The position numbers were made by a program, and so were the translations under genes. Under the pieces are notes generated by a model. The model searched no databases and was not told the DNA's origin. It saw nothing but the letters and a program-made list of their open reading frames with translations. From positions 5,610 through 11,663 of the forward strand of contig WOZT01000111.1 in assembly GCA_011620145.1 (NCBI GenBank): a stretch of 6,054 nucleotides of DNA, written 5' to 3'. Position 1 is the stretch's first letter; every line of letters starts with the position of its first letter. Shown here in pieces: positions 1 to 6,054 of this stretch. The stretch comes from Gammaproteobacteria bacterium (GTDB taxonomy: Bacteria > Pseudomonadota > Gammaproteobacteria > UBA5335).

Positions 1-893
1 TGAATGCTTCCCGACGGTCCCGCTTGCGCCCCGTGGCGCGCTTCGCCCTGCTGATACTTTGGCTCTGCTGGAGCGGTTCGATCGCCGCCGCGCCGGCCCC
101 GGTGAAAGTGGCTGTGGGCGTGCCGGTGCTGAAAACCTTCGTGGAACGCATCGGGGGCGCGCGGGTCGAGGCGCTGGTCCTGCAGGGCGGCGGTGATCCG
201 CATGCCTTCGAACCGTCGGCGCGCCAGATCGCCGGCTTGACCGATGCGCGGCTTTATGTGCTCGCGGGCCTGCCCTTTGAAGCGGCCTGGTTGCCGCGCC
301 TGCAGGCCGTCAATCCCGATCTGCGGGTGTTGGACCTGCGTGAGGCGGTCACGACGCGCGCGCTGGATGATCCCTGGGCCAATGGCGCCAGCCAGGCCCG
401 GTTTCCCGATCCCCATGTCTGGACCGATCCCCAGGGCGCCTTGCCGCTGGTGGCGGCCATCGCGGCCCAATTGACGATCATGGACCCGGCCGGGGAAGCG
501 GCGTATCGCGAGGGCAGCCGCCGCCTGAGTCAGGACTTGCGCGCGCTGGAGGCGGAAATCACGCCGCTGCTCGCCCCGCTGCGAGGCGGCATCCTGCTGG
601 TGTTCCATCCCGGATGGGGCTATCTCGCGGACCACCACGGCCTGCGCCAGATCCCCATCGAAGTGGCTGGCCGGGAACCCAGCGCCAGCCAGTTGAATCG
701 ATTGATCGCGCTGTCGCACCAGGAACGCATGGACACCCTGTTCCTGCAGCCCGGCCACGGCGACCGCCTGGCCCGACAGCTTGCGCGCGAACTGGACATA
801 CCCGTGGTGGTCGCCGATCCCCTGGCGGCGGATTACTTCGGCAATGTCCGCGCCCTGGTTCGTGCCCTTGCCCAACCGGCGGTGCGCCCATGA
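1..893 (+). CDS. znuA: Zinc ABC transporter, periplasmic zinc-binding protein (5' end at window edge)
   Basis: Captures Zn2+ in the periplasm and delivers it to the ZnuB/ZnuC importer (TroA/ZnuA cluster 9 family). Numbered from the TTG at 24, residues 1-5 are basic, about 7-23 are hydrophobic and end in AAA: a Sec signal peptide with likely cleavage near 23. Probable metal ligands are H60 (GDPHAFEPS), H131 (DPHVW), H195 (VFHPGWGY) and D265 (VADPLAADY). Histidine at the third site fits zinc better than manganese, where Glu is usual. The His/Asp/Glu-rich loop common in ZnuA before the second histidine is absent. Start: the frame is open to the window edge, and its first two visible bases, TG, are followed by AAT GCT TCC CGA CGG. 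An ATG whose A lies one base outside the window would give a 297-residue protein with a more basic signal-peptide head. TTG at 24 is the fallback and has no visible Shine-Dalgarno. The family is clear; exact metal and start are inferred. Confidence 0.9.
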   Translation, partial: NASRRSRLRPVARFALLILWLCWSGSIAAAPAPVKVAVGVPVLKTFVERIGGARVEALVLQGGGDPHAFEPSARQIAGLTDARLYVLAGLPFEAAWLPRLQAVNPDLRVLDLREAVTTRALDDPWANGASQARFPDPHVWTDPQGALPLVAAIAAQLTIMDPAGEAAYREGSRRLSQDLRALEAEITPLLAPLRGGILLVFHPGWGYLADHHGLRQIPIEVAGREPSASQLNRLIALSHQERMDTLFLQPGHGDRLARQLARELDIPVVVADPLAADYFGNVRALVRALAQPAVRP

Positions 894-1639
894 ACCCGGC
901 GGTGCGCATCCGCGGGCTGCGCTTCGCTCATCCCGGCCAAGCTCCCGTGCTGCAAGACCTTGATCTCGATATCGCGCCGGGGGAGTTCCTCGGCATCCTG
1001 GGTCCCAATGGCGCGGGCAAAAGCAGCCTGATCCAGTTGCTGGCCAGCATCCTTCGCCCCGATGCCGGCCACATCGACATCCTGGGCCGGCCACCCCGGG
1101 AGATGCGCCATTGCATCGGCTATGTCCCCCAGCAGCCTCCGCCGGTCCGGCATTTGCCCATCACCGTGTCCACCCTCGTCGGGCTGGGACGCCTGCACGG
1201 CTGGCGGCCCTTGGGTGGCGCGCGGCGGGCCGACCGGGAGCGCGCCCAGGCGGCGCTGGCGGAGGTGGAATTGACCGCGCTGGCGCCGCGCCTGCTGCGC
1301 GAGCTGTCTGGCGGCGAACTGCAACGCGCCCTGCTGGCCCGCGCCCTGGCCGCCGATCCGGCGCTGTTGCTGCTGGACGAGCCGACCGCCCACATCGATC
1401 CGGCGGCGGAAAGCCGGATTTGGGCGCTGTTGCGCCGGATGACGCCGGCGCGCACGGTGGTCGTGGTCTCCCACGATCCCGCCCTGCTCACCGCCCATGC
1501 CGACCGCATCGCCCTGCTCAACGGCACGCTGCGCGTGATCGCCCCCGACGGCCTGGACGCGCCGACCCTGCAATGGGCCTACAGCCGCCACCCCGAAATC
1601 CCGCCGCCCGCCCGCGCGCTTCGGGGAGCCGCCGGATGA
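890..1639 (+). CDS. znuC: Zinc ABC transporter, ATP-binding protein
   Basis: ATPase subunit of the zinc importer, acting on the cytoplasmic face with the neighbouring permease. It has 249 residues, usual for the family. All ABC motifs are present: Walker A GPNGAGKS at 38-45, Q-loop around Q81-Q82 (YVPQQ), signature LSGGE at 139-143, Walker B LLLLDEP at 159-165 and the switch histidine H195 (VVSHD). The start is the ATG at 890, which overlaps the stop of the binding-protein gene as ATGA. The reading frame is open far upstream (from about 614), but that part lies inside the preceding gene in another frame and is not ABC-like; the ABC fold begins at once after 890 (VRIRGLRF). The preceding Shine-Dalgarno is weak, so translation is probably coupled to the upstream gene. 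The 30-odd residues after the ATPase core are unremarkable. Manganese or iron ABC ATPases look similar; the zinc call rests on the neighbours, especially Zur. Confidence 0.93.
   Translation: MNPAVRIRGLRFAHPGQAPVLQDLDLDIAPGEFLGILGPNGAGKSSLIQLLASILRPDAGHIDILGRPPREMRHCIGYVPQQPPPVRHLPITVSTLVGLGRLHGWRPLGGARRADRERAQAALAEVELTALAPRLLRELSGGELQRALLARALAADPALLLLDEPTAHIDPAAESRIWALLRRMTPARTVVVVSHDPALLTAHADRIALLNGTLRVIAPDGLDAPTLQWAYSRHPEIPPPARALRGAAG
1623..1628 (+). promoter_or_regulatory. Ribosome binding site of the permease gene
   Basis: GGGGAG lies 7 bases before the ATG at 1636, inside the last codons of the ATPase gene. Together with the ATGA overlap, it supports 1636 rather than any of the upstream in-frame starts. 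Confidence 0.6.
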
Positions 1640-2475
1640 CCGCCTTCCTCGACGCCCTGCTGAACCAAGCCTTCCTGCAGCGCGCCGTGGCCGCGGGACT
1701 GCTGGCGAGCCTCGGCTGCGGACTGATCGGCCCCTGGGTGCTGATCCGGCGCATGAGCCACCTGGCCGGCGGCATCGCCCACGCGGTGCTGGGTGGCATG
1801 GGCATCGCCTTTTTCCTGGGCGGCTCACCGCTGCTGGGCGCCACCCTGGCGGCCGTGGTGGTGGCCCTGCTGATCGGCTTCATTCACCTCTATTGGGAAG
1901 CGCAGGAAGATCTGCTCACCGGCGCGCTGTGGTCGGTGGGCATGGCGGTGGGCCTGCTGTTCATCTATCGCACGCCGGGCTATGGCACCGACCTCATGAG
2001 CTATCTGTTCGGCAACATCCTGCTGGTGGGGCGTCAGGACCTGCTGTTCATGCTGCTGATCGACGGGCTGGTGCTGGCGGTCGTGGGCCTGCTGCACCGC
2101 CATTTCCTGGCCATCAGCCTGGATGAGGCTTTCGCCCGCTCGCGCGGCATTCCCGTTGCGGCGGTCTATTTGATCCTGCTGGGCCTGGTGGCGCTGACCG
2201 TGGTGCTGCTGATCCGCGTGGTGGGGCTGATCCTGGTGATGGCCCTGGTGACCCTGCCCGCAGCGGCCTGCAGCCTGTTCGCCCGCTCCATCGCTGCCCT
2301 CACCCTGGGCGCCACGGCCTTGGCCATGGCCTGCACCACGCTGGGCCTGGGATTGTCCTACGCCCCCGACTGGCCCGCCGGCCCCACCATCATCCTGGTC
2401 TGCGCCGCCGCCTACGCCCTCGCGCTGGGCGTCAACGTCCTGCAGCGCCGCGTCCGCGTCCCCGCCGCGAGGTAA
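1636..2475 (+). CDS. znuB: Zinc ABC transporter, membrane permease
   Basis: Inner-membrane channel subunit of the zinc importer, ABC-3 permease family. It has 279 residues, close to the family norm. About eight hydrophobic segments are visible, roughly at 14-37, 54-83 (long, possibly two), 95-111, 134-153, 172-193, 195-215, 219-241 and 249-268. Family signatures include SHLAGGIAHAVLGG at 41-54, DLMSYLFGNILL at 119-130, LDEAFARSRGIPV at 162-174 (likely the loop contacting the ATPase) and VVGLILVMALVTLPAA at 195-210. The start at 1636 overlaps the ATPase stop as ATGA and has a good Shine-Dalgarno; the frame is open further upstream only as a shadow of the ATPase gene. It is co-transcribed with the ATPase and binding protein, and Zur follows 5 bases later. 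Related permeases import manganese or iron; zinc is inferred from the third histidine of the binding protein and the linked Zur. Confidence 0.93.
   Translation: MTAFLDALLNQAFLQRAVAAGLLASLGCGLIGPWVLIRRMSHLAGGIAHAVLGGMGIAFFLGGSPLLGATLAAVVVALLIGFIHLYWEAQEDLLTGALWSVGMAVGLLFIYRTPGYGTDLMSYLFGNILLVGRQDLLFMLLIDGLVLAVVGLLHRHFLAISLDEAFARSRGIPVAAVYLILLGLVALTVVLLIRVVGLILVMALVTLPAAACSLFARSIAALTLGATALAMACTTLGLGLSYAPDWPAGPTIILVCAAAYALALGVNVLQRRVRVPAAR
2469..2472 (+). promoter_or_regulatory. Ribosome binding site of zur, touching the permease stop
   Basis: GAGG lies 8 bases before the zur ATG at 2481 and directly abuts the permease stop codon (TAA, 2473-2475). A ribosome finishing the permease would sit on this site, so zur translation may be coupled to transporter translation. 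Confidence 0.55.
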
Positions 2476-2480
2476 ACCCC

Positions 2481-2998
2481 ATGTCCGCGTCCCGCATCCT
2501 TGGCACCGAGGCCAGCACCGCCCACAACCACGGCCACTGCGTCCACCAGGCACTGGAACAGGCCGAGCACAGCTGCCGCCAGAACGGCCTGCGGCTCACG
2601 CCGATCCGGCGCCAGGTGCTGGAACTGGTGTGGGAGGGGCATCACCCCGTCAAGGCCTACGACCTGATCGACGCCCTGCGCGGTCGCGGTGTGCGGGCGG
2701 GTCCGCCCACCGTCTACCGGGCGCTGGACTTCCTGCTCAAGGCCGGGCTGATCCACCGGCTGGACACCGTCAACGCCTTCATCGGCTGTGGCGCCCCCGG
2801 TCGGCCCCACGCCGGGCTGTTCTTCATCTGCCAGGGCTGCGGGGACGTGGTGGAGCTGGACGCCCCGGCCACCGCGCGCATGATCGGCGCGGAAGCCAAG
2901 GGTCTGGGATTTCAGGTGGTGCCCCAGGCGGTGGAAATCCTCGGGCGCTGCCGGCGGTGCGGAGACCTCCGGCAGCAAACCGCCTTGGACGCCAATGG

Positions 2999-3002
<4 letters not shown>
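2481..3002 (+). CDS. zur: Zinc uptake regulator, Fur family
   Basis: Zinc-responsive DNA-binding repressor of zinc-uptake genes, 173 residues, cytoplasmic dimer by family. The N-terminal winged helix (about 24-95) carries [12 protein letters not shown] at 38-49 and the recognition segment [12 protein letters not shown] at 75-86. The C-terminal half holds both zinc sites known from E. coli Zur. The structural site is C117, C120, C157 and C160 (CQGC, CRRC). The sensing site is H92, C103, H110 and E125, matching E. coli H77, C88, H96 and E111 by alignment by eye. This full set favours Zur over Fur or PerR. An N-terminal extension of about 15 residues carries H15, H17, H19, C20 and H22; the His-rich tail of E. 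coli Zur is missing. The gene is the last of the uptake operon, 5 bases after the permease. It should repress its own operon, whose operator would lie left of the window. Its TAG stop interlocks with that of argG. Confidence 0.95.
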
Positions 3003-4216
<1,214 letters not shown>

Positions 4217-4220
4217 GTCA

Positions 4221-4226
4221 TCCCCC
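4221..4226 (-). promoter_or_regulatory. Ribosome binding site of argG
   Basis: On the minus strand GGGGGA lies 4 bases before the ATG at 4216. It supports this start over the in-frame ATG at 4228, within or before which the site would fall, and over the one at 4280. Confidence 0.6.
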
Positions 4227-4277
4227 ATCAATGCGCGGAAATCGCGGGTTCCGGCGTGCACCGGTTTCAGGTGCGCC

Positions 4278-4286
4278 ATGCTAGCA
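4278..4286 (-). promoter_or_regulatory. Possible extended -10 element of argG
   Basis: The minus strand reads TGCTAGCAT, matching the extended -10 form TGnTAnnAT. No -35 box stands 16-18 bases upstream, which extended -10 promoters tolerate. Transcription would start near 4271 and leave a leader of about 55 bases containing the Shine-Dalgarno. This is inferred from the motif only. Confidence 0.3.
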
Positions 4287-4329
4287 AAAAGGCCAGACCG
4301 GCGCAGGGGATCCCTACCCCGGCGGGCGA

Positions 4330-4338
4330 TGCTATCCT
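4330..4338 (+). promoter_or_regulatory. Possible extended -10 element of the epimerase gene
   Basis: TGCTATCCT fits TGnTAnnnT, with four of six bases of TATAAT. Transcription would begin near 4345, about 43 bases before the ATG at 4388. No good -35 box is present. The palindrome at 4338-4348 would then cover the start point, where a repressor could act. This is inferred from the motif only. Confidence 0.3.
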
Positions 4339-4348
4339 TGTGACACAA
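4338..4348. repeat. TTGTG-A-CACAA palindrome, possible operator
   Basis: A perfect 5-base inverted repeat around one central base, lying between the two divergent genes. It overlaps the last base of the possible epimerase -10 element. The half-sites do not have the TGTGA-N6-TCACA form of a CRP site, and I cannot assign a regulator. Confidence 0.35.
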
Positions 4349-4387
4349 AAAATTCAGGGCGCCCGACCAAGGCAACAAGCGAGCACC

Positions 4388-5398
4388 ATGGCGAAAACCA
4401 TACTGATCACCGGCGGGGCTGGCTACATCGGCAGCCATGTGGCGCGCCTCTTAGGCGCGCGCGGCGAGCGCCTGATCATCCTGGACGACCTGTCCACCGG
4501 CCATCTGGACAACGTCCTGCACGGCCAACTGGTGGTCGGGGACGCCGGCAACGCCGCCCTGCTGGACGACCTGCTGCACCGCCACCCCATCGATACCGTC
4601 CTGCATTTCGCCGCGCGCACCAGCGTGCCGGAATCGGTGCGGCAGCCGCTCGATTATTACGCCGCCAACACCTGCATGACCCATACCCTGCTCGCCGCCT
4701 GCGTCCAGGCCGGGGTCAGGCATTTCATGTTCTCCTCCACCGCCGCCGTCTACGCCCTGCCGGCCCTGCACCAACCCGCCACCGAGCACAGCCCGACCGA
4801 ACCCCACAATCCCTACGGCCGCTCCAAGCTCATGGCCGAATGGATGTTGCGCGACCTGAGCGCTGTCAGTCCGATGCGCCATGCCATCCTGCGCTACTTC
4901 AACGTCGCGGGCAGCGCGTCGGGCGCCGGCATCGGGCCGCGCGACCTGCAGGCCAGCCAATTGATCAAGGTGGCCTGCGAAGCCGCCCTGGGCCGGCGTC
5001 CCGTCGTGGAAGTCTATGGCACCGACTACGACACCCCGGACGGCACCGGCATCCGCGACTACATCCATGTCGAGGACCTGGCCGAGGCCCATGTGCTGGC
5101 CCTGGACTACCTGCGTGGTGGCGGAGAATCGGTGACGCTCAACTGCGGCTATGGACAGGGCTGCAGTGTGCGCGAAGTCTTGAGCGCGGTGGGCGCGGTG
5201 AGCGGCAGGGCGGTCCCGACGGTGGACCGTCCGCGCCGGCCCGGCGATCTGCCGCGCATGGTGGCCGATCCGTCGCGCCTGCGGCGGTTGTTGAACTGGA
5301 CCCCGCGCCATGCCGATCTCGCCACCATCGTGCGCAGCACCCTGGAGTGGGAGCGCGGCCTGCAACTGCCTGCCGCGCGCCTGCTTACCCGAGTCTGA
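4388..5398 (+). CDS. galE: UDP-glucose 4-epimerase (GalE-type sugar-nucleotide epimerase)
   Basis: Interconverts UDP-glucose and UDP-galactose, or the N-acetyl forms, through a 4-keto intermediate with bound NAD. It is an extended short-chain dehydrogenase of 336 residues, normal for GalE. The NAD-binding motif GGAGYIG is at 9-15, the acidic pair DDLS at 33-36 and HFAA at 73-76. The catalytic tyrosine and lysine are Y143 and K147 (YGRSK). T118 takes the place of E. coli S124 (FSST for FSSS), a common active variant. Other family blocks are RYFNVAGS at 169-176, [14 protein letters not shown] at 219-232 and [14 protein letters not shown] at 252-265, then [14 protein letters not shown] at 283-296. 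M291 falls where E. coli has Y299, a residue that limits substrate size. The start at 4388 gives the usual [10 protein letters not shown] opening; the upstream open frame is antisense of argG. A glycosyltransferase gene converges on it, suggesting surface-sugar synthesis rather than galactose catabolism; no other Leloir gene is seen. The exact substrate is open. Confidence 0.92.
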   Translation: MAKTILITGGAGYIGSHVARLLGARGERLIILDDLSTGHLDNVLHGQLVVGDAGNAALLDDLLHRHPIDTVLHFAARTSVPESVRQPLDYYAANTCMTHTLLAACVQAGVRHFMFSSTAAVYALPALHQPATEHSPTEPHNPYGRSKLMAEWMLRDLSAVSPMRHAILRYFNVAGSASGAGIGPRDLQASQLIKVACEAALGRRPVVEVYGTDYDTPDGTGIRDYIHVEDLAEAHVLALDYLRGGGESVTLNCGYGQGCSVREVLSAVGAVSGRAVPTVDRPRRPGDLPRMVADPSRLRRLLNWTPRHADLATIVRSTLEWERGLQLPAARLLTRV

Positions 5399-5416
5399 TA
5401 AAAACCGGCTTGCGCC
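5399..5416 (-). terminator. Weak possible terminator of the glycosyltransferase gene
   Basis: On the minus strand GGC-GCAA-GCC, a short stem (5407-5416) with a GNRA-type loop, is followed after one or two bases by TTTTTA (5404-5399). The stem has only three G-C pairs plus a possible wobble pair, so it would be weak. It lies about 40 bases after the glycosyltransferase stop, at the right end of the epimerase gene. Confidence 0.25.
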
Positions 5417-5431
5417 ATCGGACCCGTGTGA

Positions 5432-5445
5432 TACGCAACGGCGTA
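5432..5445. repeat. Short TACGC/GCGTA inverted repeat in the convergent gap
   Basis: TACGC (5432-5436) and GCGTA (5441-5445) can form a 5-bp stem with loop AACG, in the 58-base gap between the two convergent genes. No T-run follows on the plus strand. It may help end epimerase transcription or be chance. Confidence 0.25.
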
Positions 5446-5456
5446 CCCATCTCCGC

Positions 5457-6054
5457 TCAGCCGCCCACCCCCCCGTAGACGGCCAAGGTCTGGGCGATGA
5501 CGTGAGCCTCGCTGAATTCCGCCAGCACCCGCGCCCGGCCCGCAGCGCCGAAGCGCCGGCAGCGTTCGGGGTCACTCAGCAATTGCCGCAAGGCAGCGGC
5601 GAGAGCGGGCGCATCGCGGGGCGGCACCAGCAAGCCATTGACACCTGCCTGCACGATCTCCCGGCAGCCGGGCCGATCGGCGGTGATCAGGGCGCAGCCA
5701 CAGGCGGCCGCCTCGATGAGGATGCGCGGCACCCCTTCGCCGTAGGCCGTGGGCAGACAGACGATGGCGGTGGCGGCGAGAATTTCCGGCATATCCTCGC
5801 GGAAGCCCCACCACTGCACCGCGCCTTCCGCATGCCAGGCCGCGAGTTCCTGCTCAGAGTGGCTATCCGGATTACCAGGATCGGGCAGCCCCAACAGCAC
5901 GAAGTCCGCCGCCACGCCCTCCCCCGCCAGTTGCCGGGCCGCCGCGACGAATTCCGCCACGCCCTTGTCGCGCAGCATGCGCGAGGCGAACACCACCCGC
6001 GGTCGACCGTCCGCGGGGCGTGGCAGCGGGCGGTAGCGCGCTGGGTCCACGCCG
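5457..6054 (-). CDS. Family-4 glycosyltransferase, C-terminal part (5' end beyond the window)
   Basis: Retaining GT-B glycosyltransferase that moves a sugar from a nucleotide-sugar donor to a growing glycan, probably at the inner-membrane cytoplasmic face. Only the C-terminal donor-binding domain, about 199 residues, is in the window. The first visible residues read GVDPARYRPL, the inter-domain motif usual in mid-protein, so the GTG at 6050 is an internal valine and the acceptor-binding N-terminal half, typically 170-200 residues, lies past 6054. Counting from that valine, R24 and K29 (ASRMLRDKG) are the usual phosphate-contacting pair. LLGLPDPGNP at 52-61 and WWGFREDMPE at 80-89 resemble O-antigen or capsule enzymes. 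The EX7E motif is E105 and E113 (EGVPRILIE), followed by PGCREIV at 127-133 and NGLLVPP at 138-144. It ends with TGA at 5457-5459. With the epimerase gene next door it points to surface-polysaccharide synthesis. Donor and acceptor cannot be told. Confidence 0.9.
   Translation of the reverse strand, partial: GVDPARYRPLPRPADGRPRVVFASRMLRDKGVAEFVAAARQLAGEGVAADFVLLGLPDPGNPDSHSEQELAAWHAEGAVQWWGFREDMPEILAATAIVCLPTAYGEGVPRILIEAAACGCALITADRPGCREIVQAGVNGLLVPPRDAPALAAALRQLLSDPERCRRFGAAGRARVLAEFSEAHVIAQTLAVYGGVGG

Larger units (their letters stand above)
4217..4387. promoter_or_regulatory. Divergent control region between argG and the epimerase gene
   Basis: This 171-base gap is the only long non-coding stretch. 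It must hold the promoters of argG (leftward) and the epimerase gene (rightward), as both genes begin here. It is less G/C-uniform than the genes, with A-runs at 4286-4290 and 4347-4352. I see possible extended -10 elements on each strand, a TTGTG-A-CACAA palindrome and a GCACC/GGTGC hairpin in the argG leader, but no convincing -35 box and no convincing ArgR site. A loose TGAAT...TCA similarity on the minus strand near 4343-4358 has the wrong spacing. Confidence 0.7.

Noticed and set aside
4..54. ATG at position 4 as a start codon.
   Set aside because: It is in a different frame from the binding protein and meets a stop at about 52.
614..889. In-frame upstream extension of the ATPase gene, adding 92 residues.
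   Set aside because: It lies inside the binding-protein gene in another frame, is Pro/Arg-rich with no ABC character, and the ATGA junction gives a natural start at 890.
833..1828. Minus-strand open frame of about 330 codons opposite the ATPase gene.
   Set aside because: The product is low-complexity Arg/Gly/Gln-rich and antisense to a gene with every ABC motif; it is a GC-driven shadow.
1825..2553. Minus-strand open frame with a Gln/His/Gly-rich product opposite the permease gene.
   Set aside because: The composition is what antisense of a Leu/Val/Ala-rich membrane protein gives; no motif is visible, and the permease frame is clearly real.
4343..4358. Possible ArgR box upstream of argG (minus strand TGAAT...GTCA).
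   Set aside because: The half-sites are 2 bases too far apart and the second is a poor match to ATTCA.
4217..4438. N-terminal extension of argG to upstream in-frame starts (4228, 4280 or 4438).
   Set aside because: [14 protein letters not shown] at 4216 is the normal beginning of this enzyme with a Shine-Dalgarno in place; the extra residues are not conserved-looking and run into the epimerase gene.
4451..5575. Minus-strand open frame of about 370 codons opposite the epimerase gene.
   Set aside because: Shadow frame with no recognisable motif; the sense frame has an intact epimerase.
6048..6050. GTG as the start of the right-edge glycosyltransferase.
   Set aside because: It encodes the valine of the GVDPxRY motif found in the middle of family-4 enzymes, and the frame stays open to the edge; the gene is cut by the window.

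Overview
The window is GC-rich (by eye about two thirds G+C) and densely coding, with short gaps, 4-base ATGA gene overlaps and proteobacterial-type proteins throughout. A gamma- or betaproteobacterium is the most likely source. This is judged from protein style (a Zur with all the metal ligands known from Escherichia coli, a canonical argininosuccinate synthase, a ZnuABC-type transporter), not from a search. No rRNA, tRNA, CRISPR array, insertion sequence or phage gene is visible.

Layout. (1) Positions 1-3002, plus strand: a compact zinc-uptake operon. It encodes a periplasmic zinc-binding protein (znuA-like), an ATPase (znuC-like), a membrane permease (znuB-like) and the zinc-sensing repressor Zur. 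The first three genes are joined by ATGA overlaps, and zur starts 5 bases after the permease stop. (2) Positions 2999-4216, minus strand: argG, argininosuccinate synthase, convergent with zur. The two stop codons interlock in one CTAG. (3) Positions 4217-4387: the only sizeable gap, a divergent control region between argG and the next gene, holding two possible extended -10 elements and a short palindrome. (4) Positions 4388-5398, plus strand: a UDP-glucose 4-epimerase (galE-like). (5) Positions 5399-5456: a short convergent gap. (6) Positions 5457-6054, minus strand: the C-terminal part of a family-4 glycosyltransferase that runs off the right edge.

How the genes work together. ZnuA captures zinc in the periplasm, ZnuB carries it across the inner membrane, ZnuC supplies the energy and Zur shuts uptake down when zinc is plentiful. 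Because zur lies in the same transcription unit, it would be made together with the system it represses. argG is a stand-alone arginine biosynthesis gene. The epimerase and the glycosyltransferase suggest the edge of a surface-polysaccharide locus: one makes activated galactose-type sugar, the other transfers sugars.

I do not see an undescribed system here. The genes belong to known families. The points worth a second look are small in scale: the interlocked stop codons with an adjacent stem-loop, the regulatory gap, and some variant residues.
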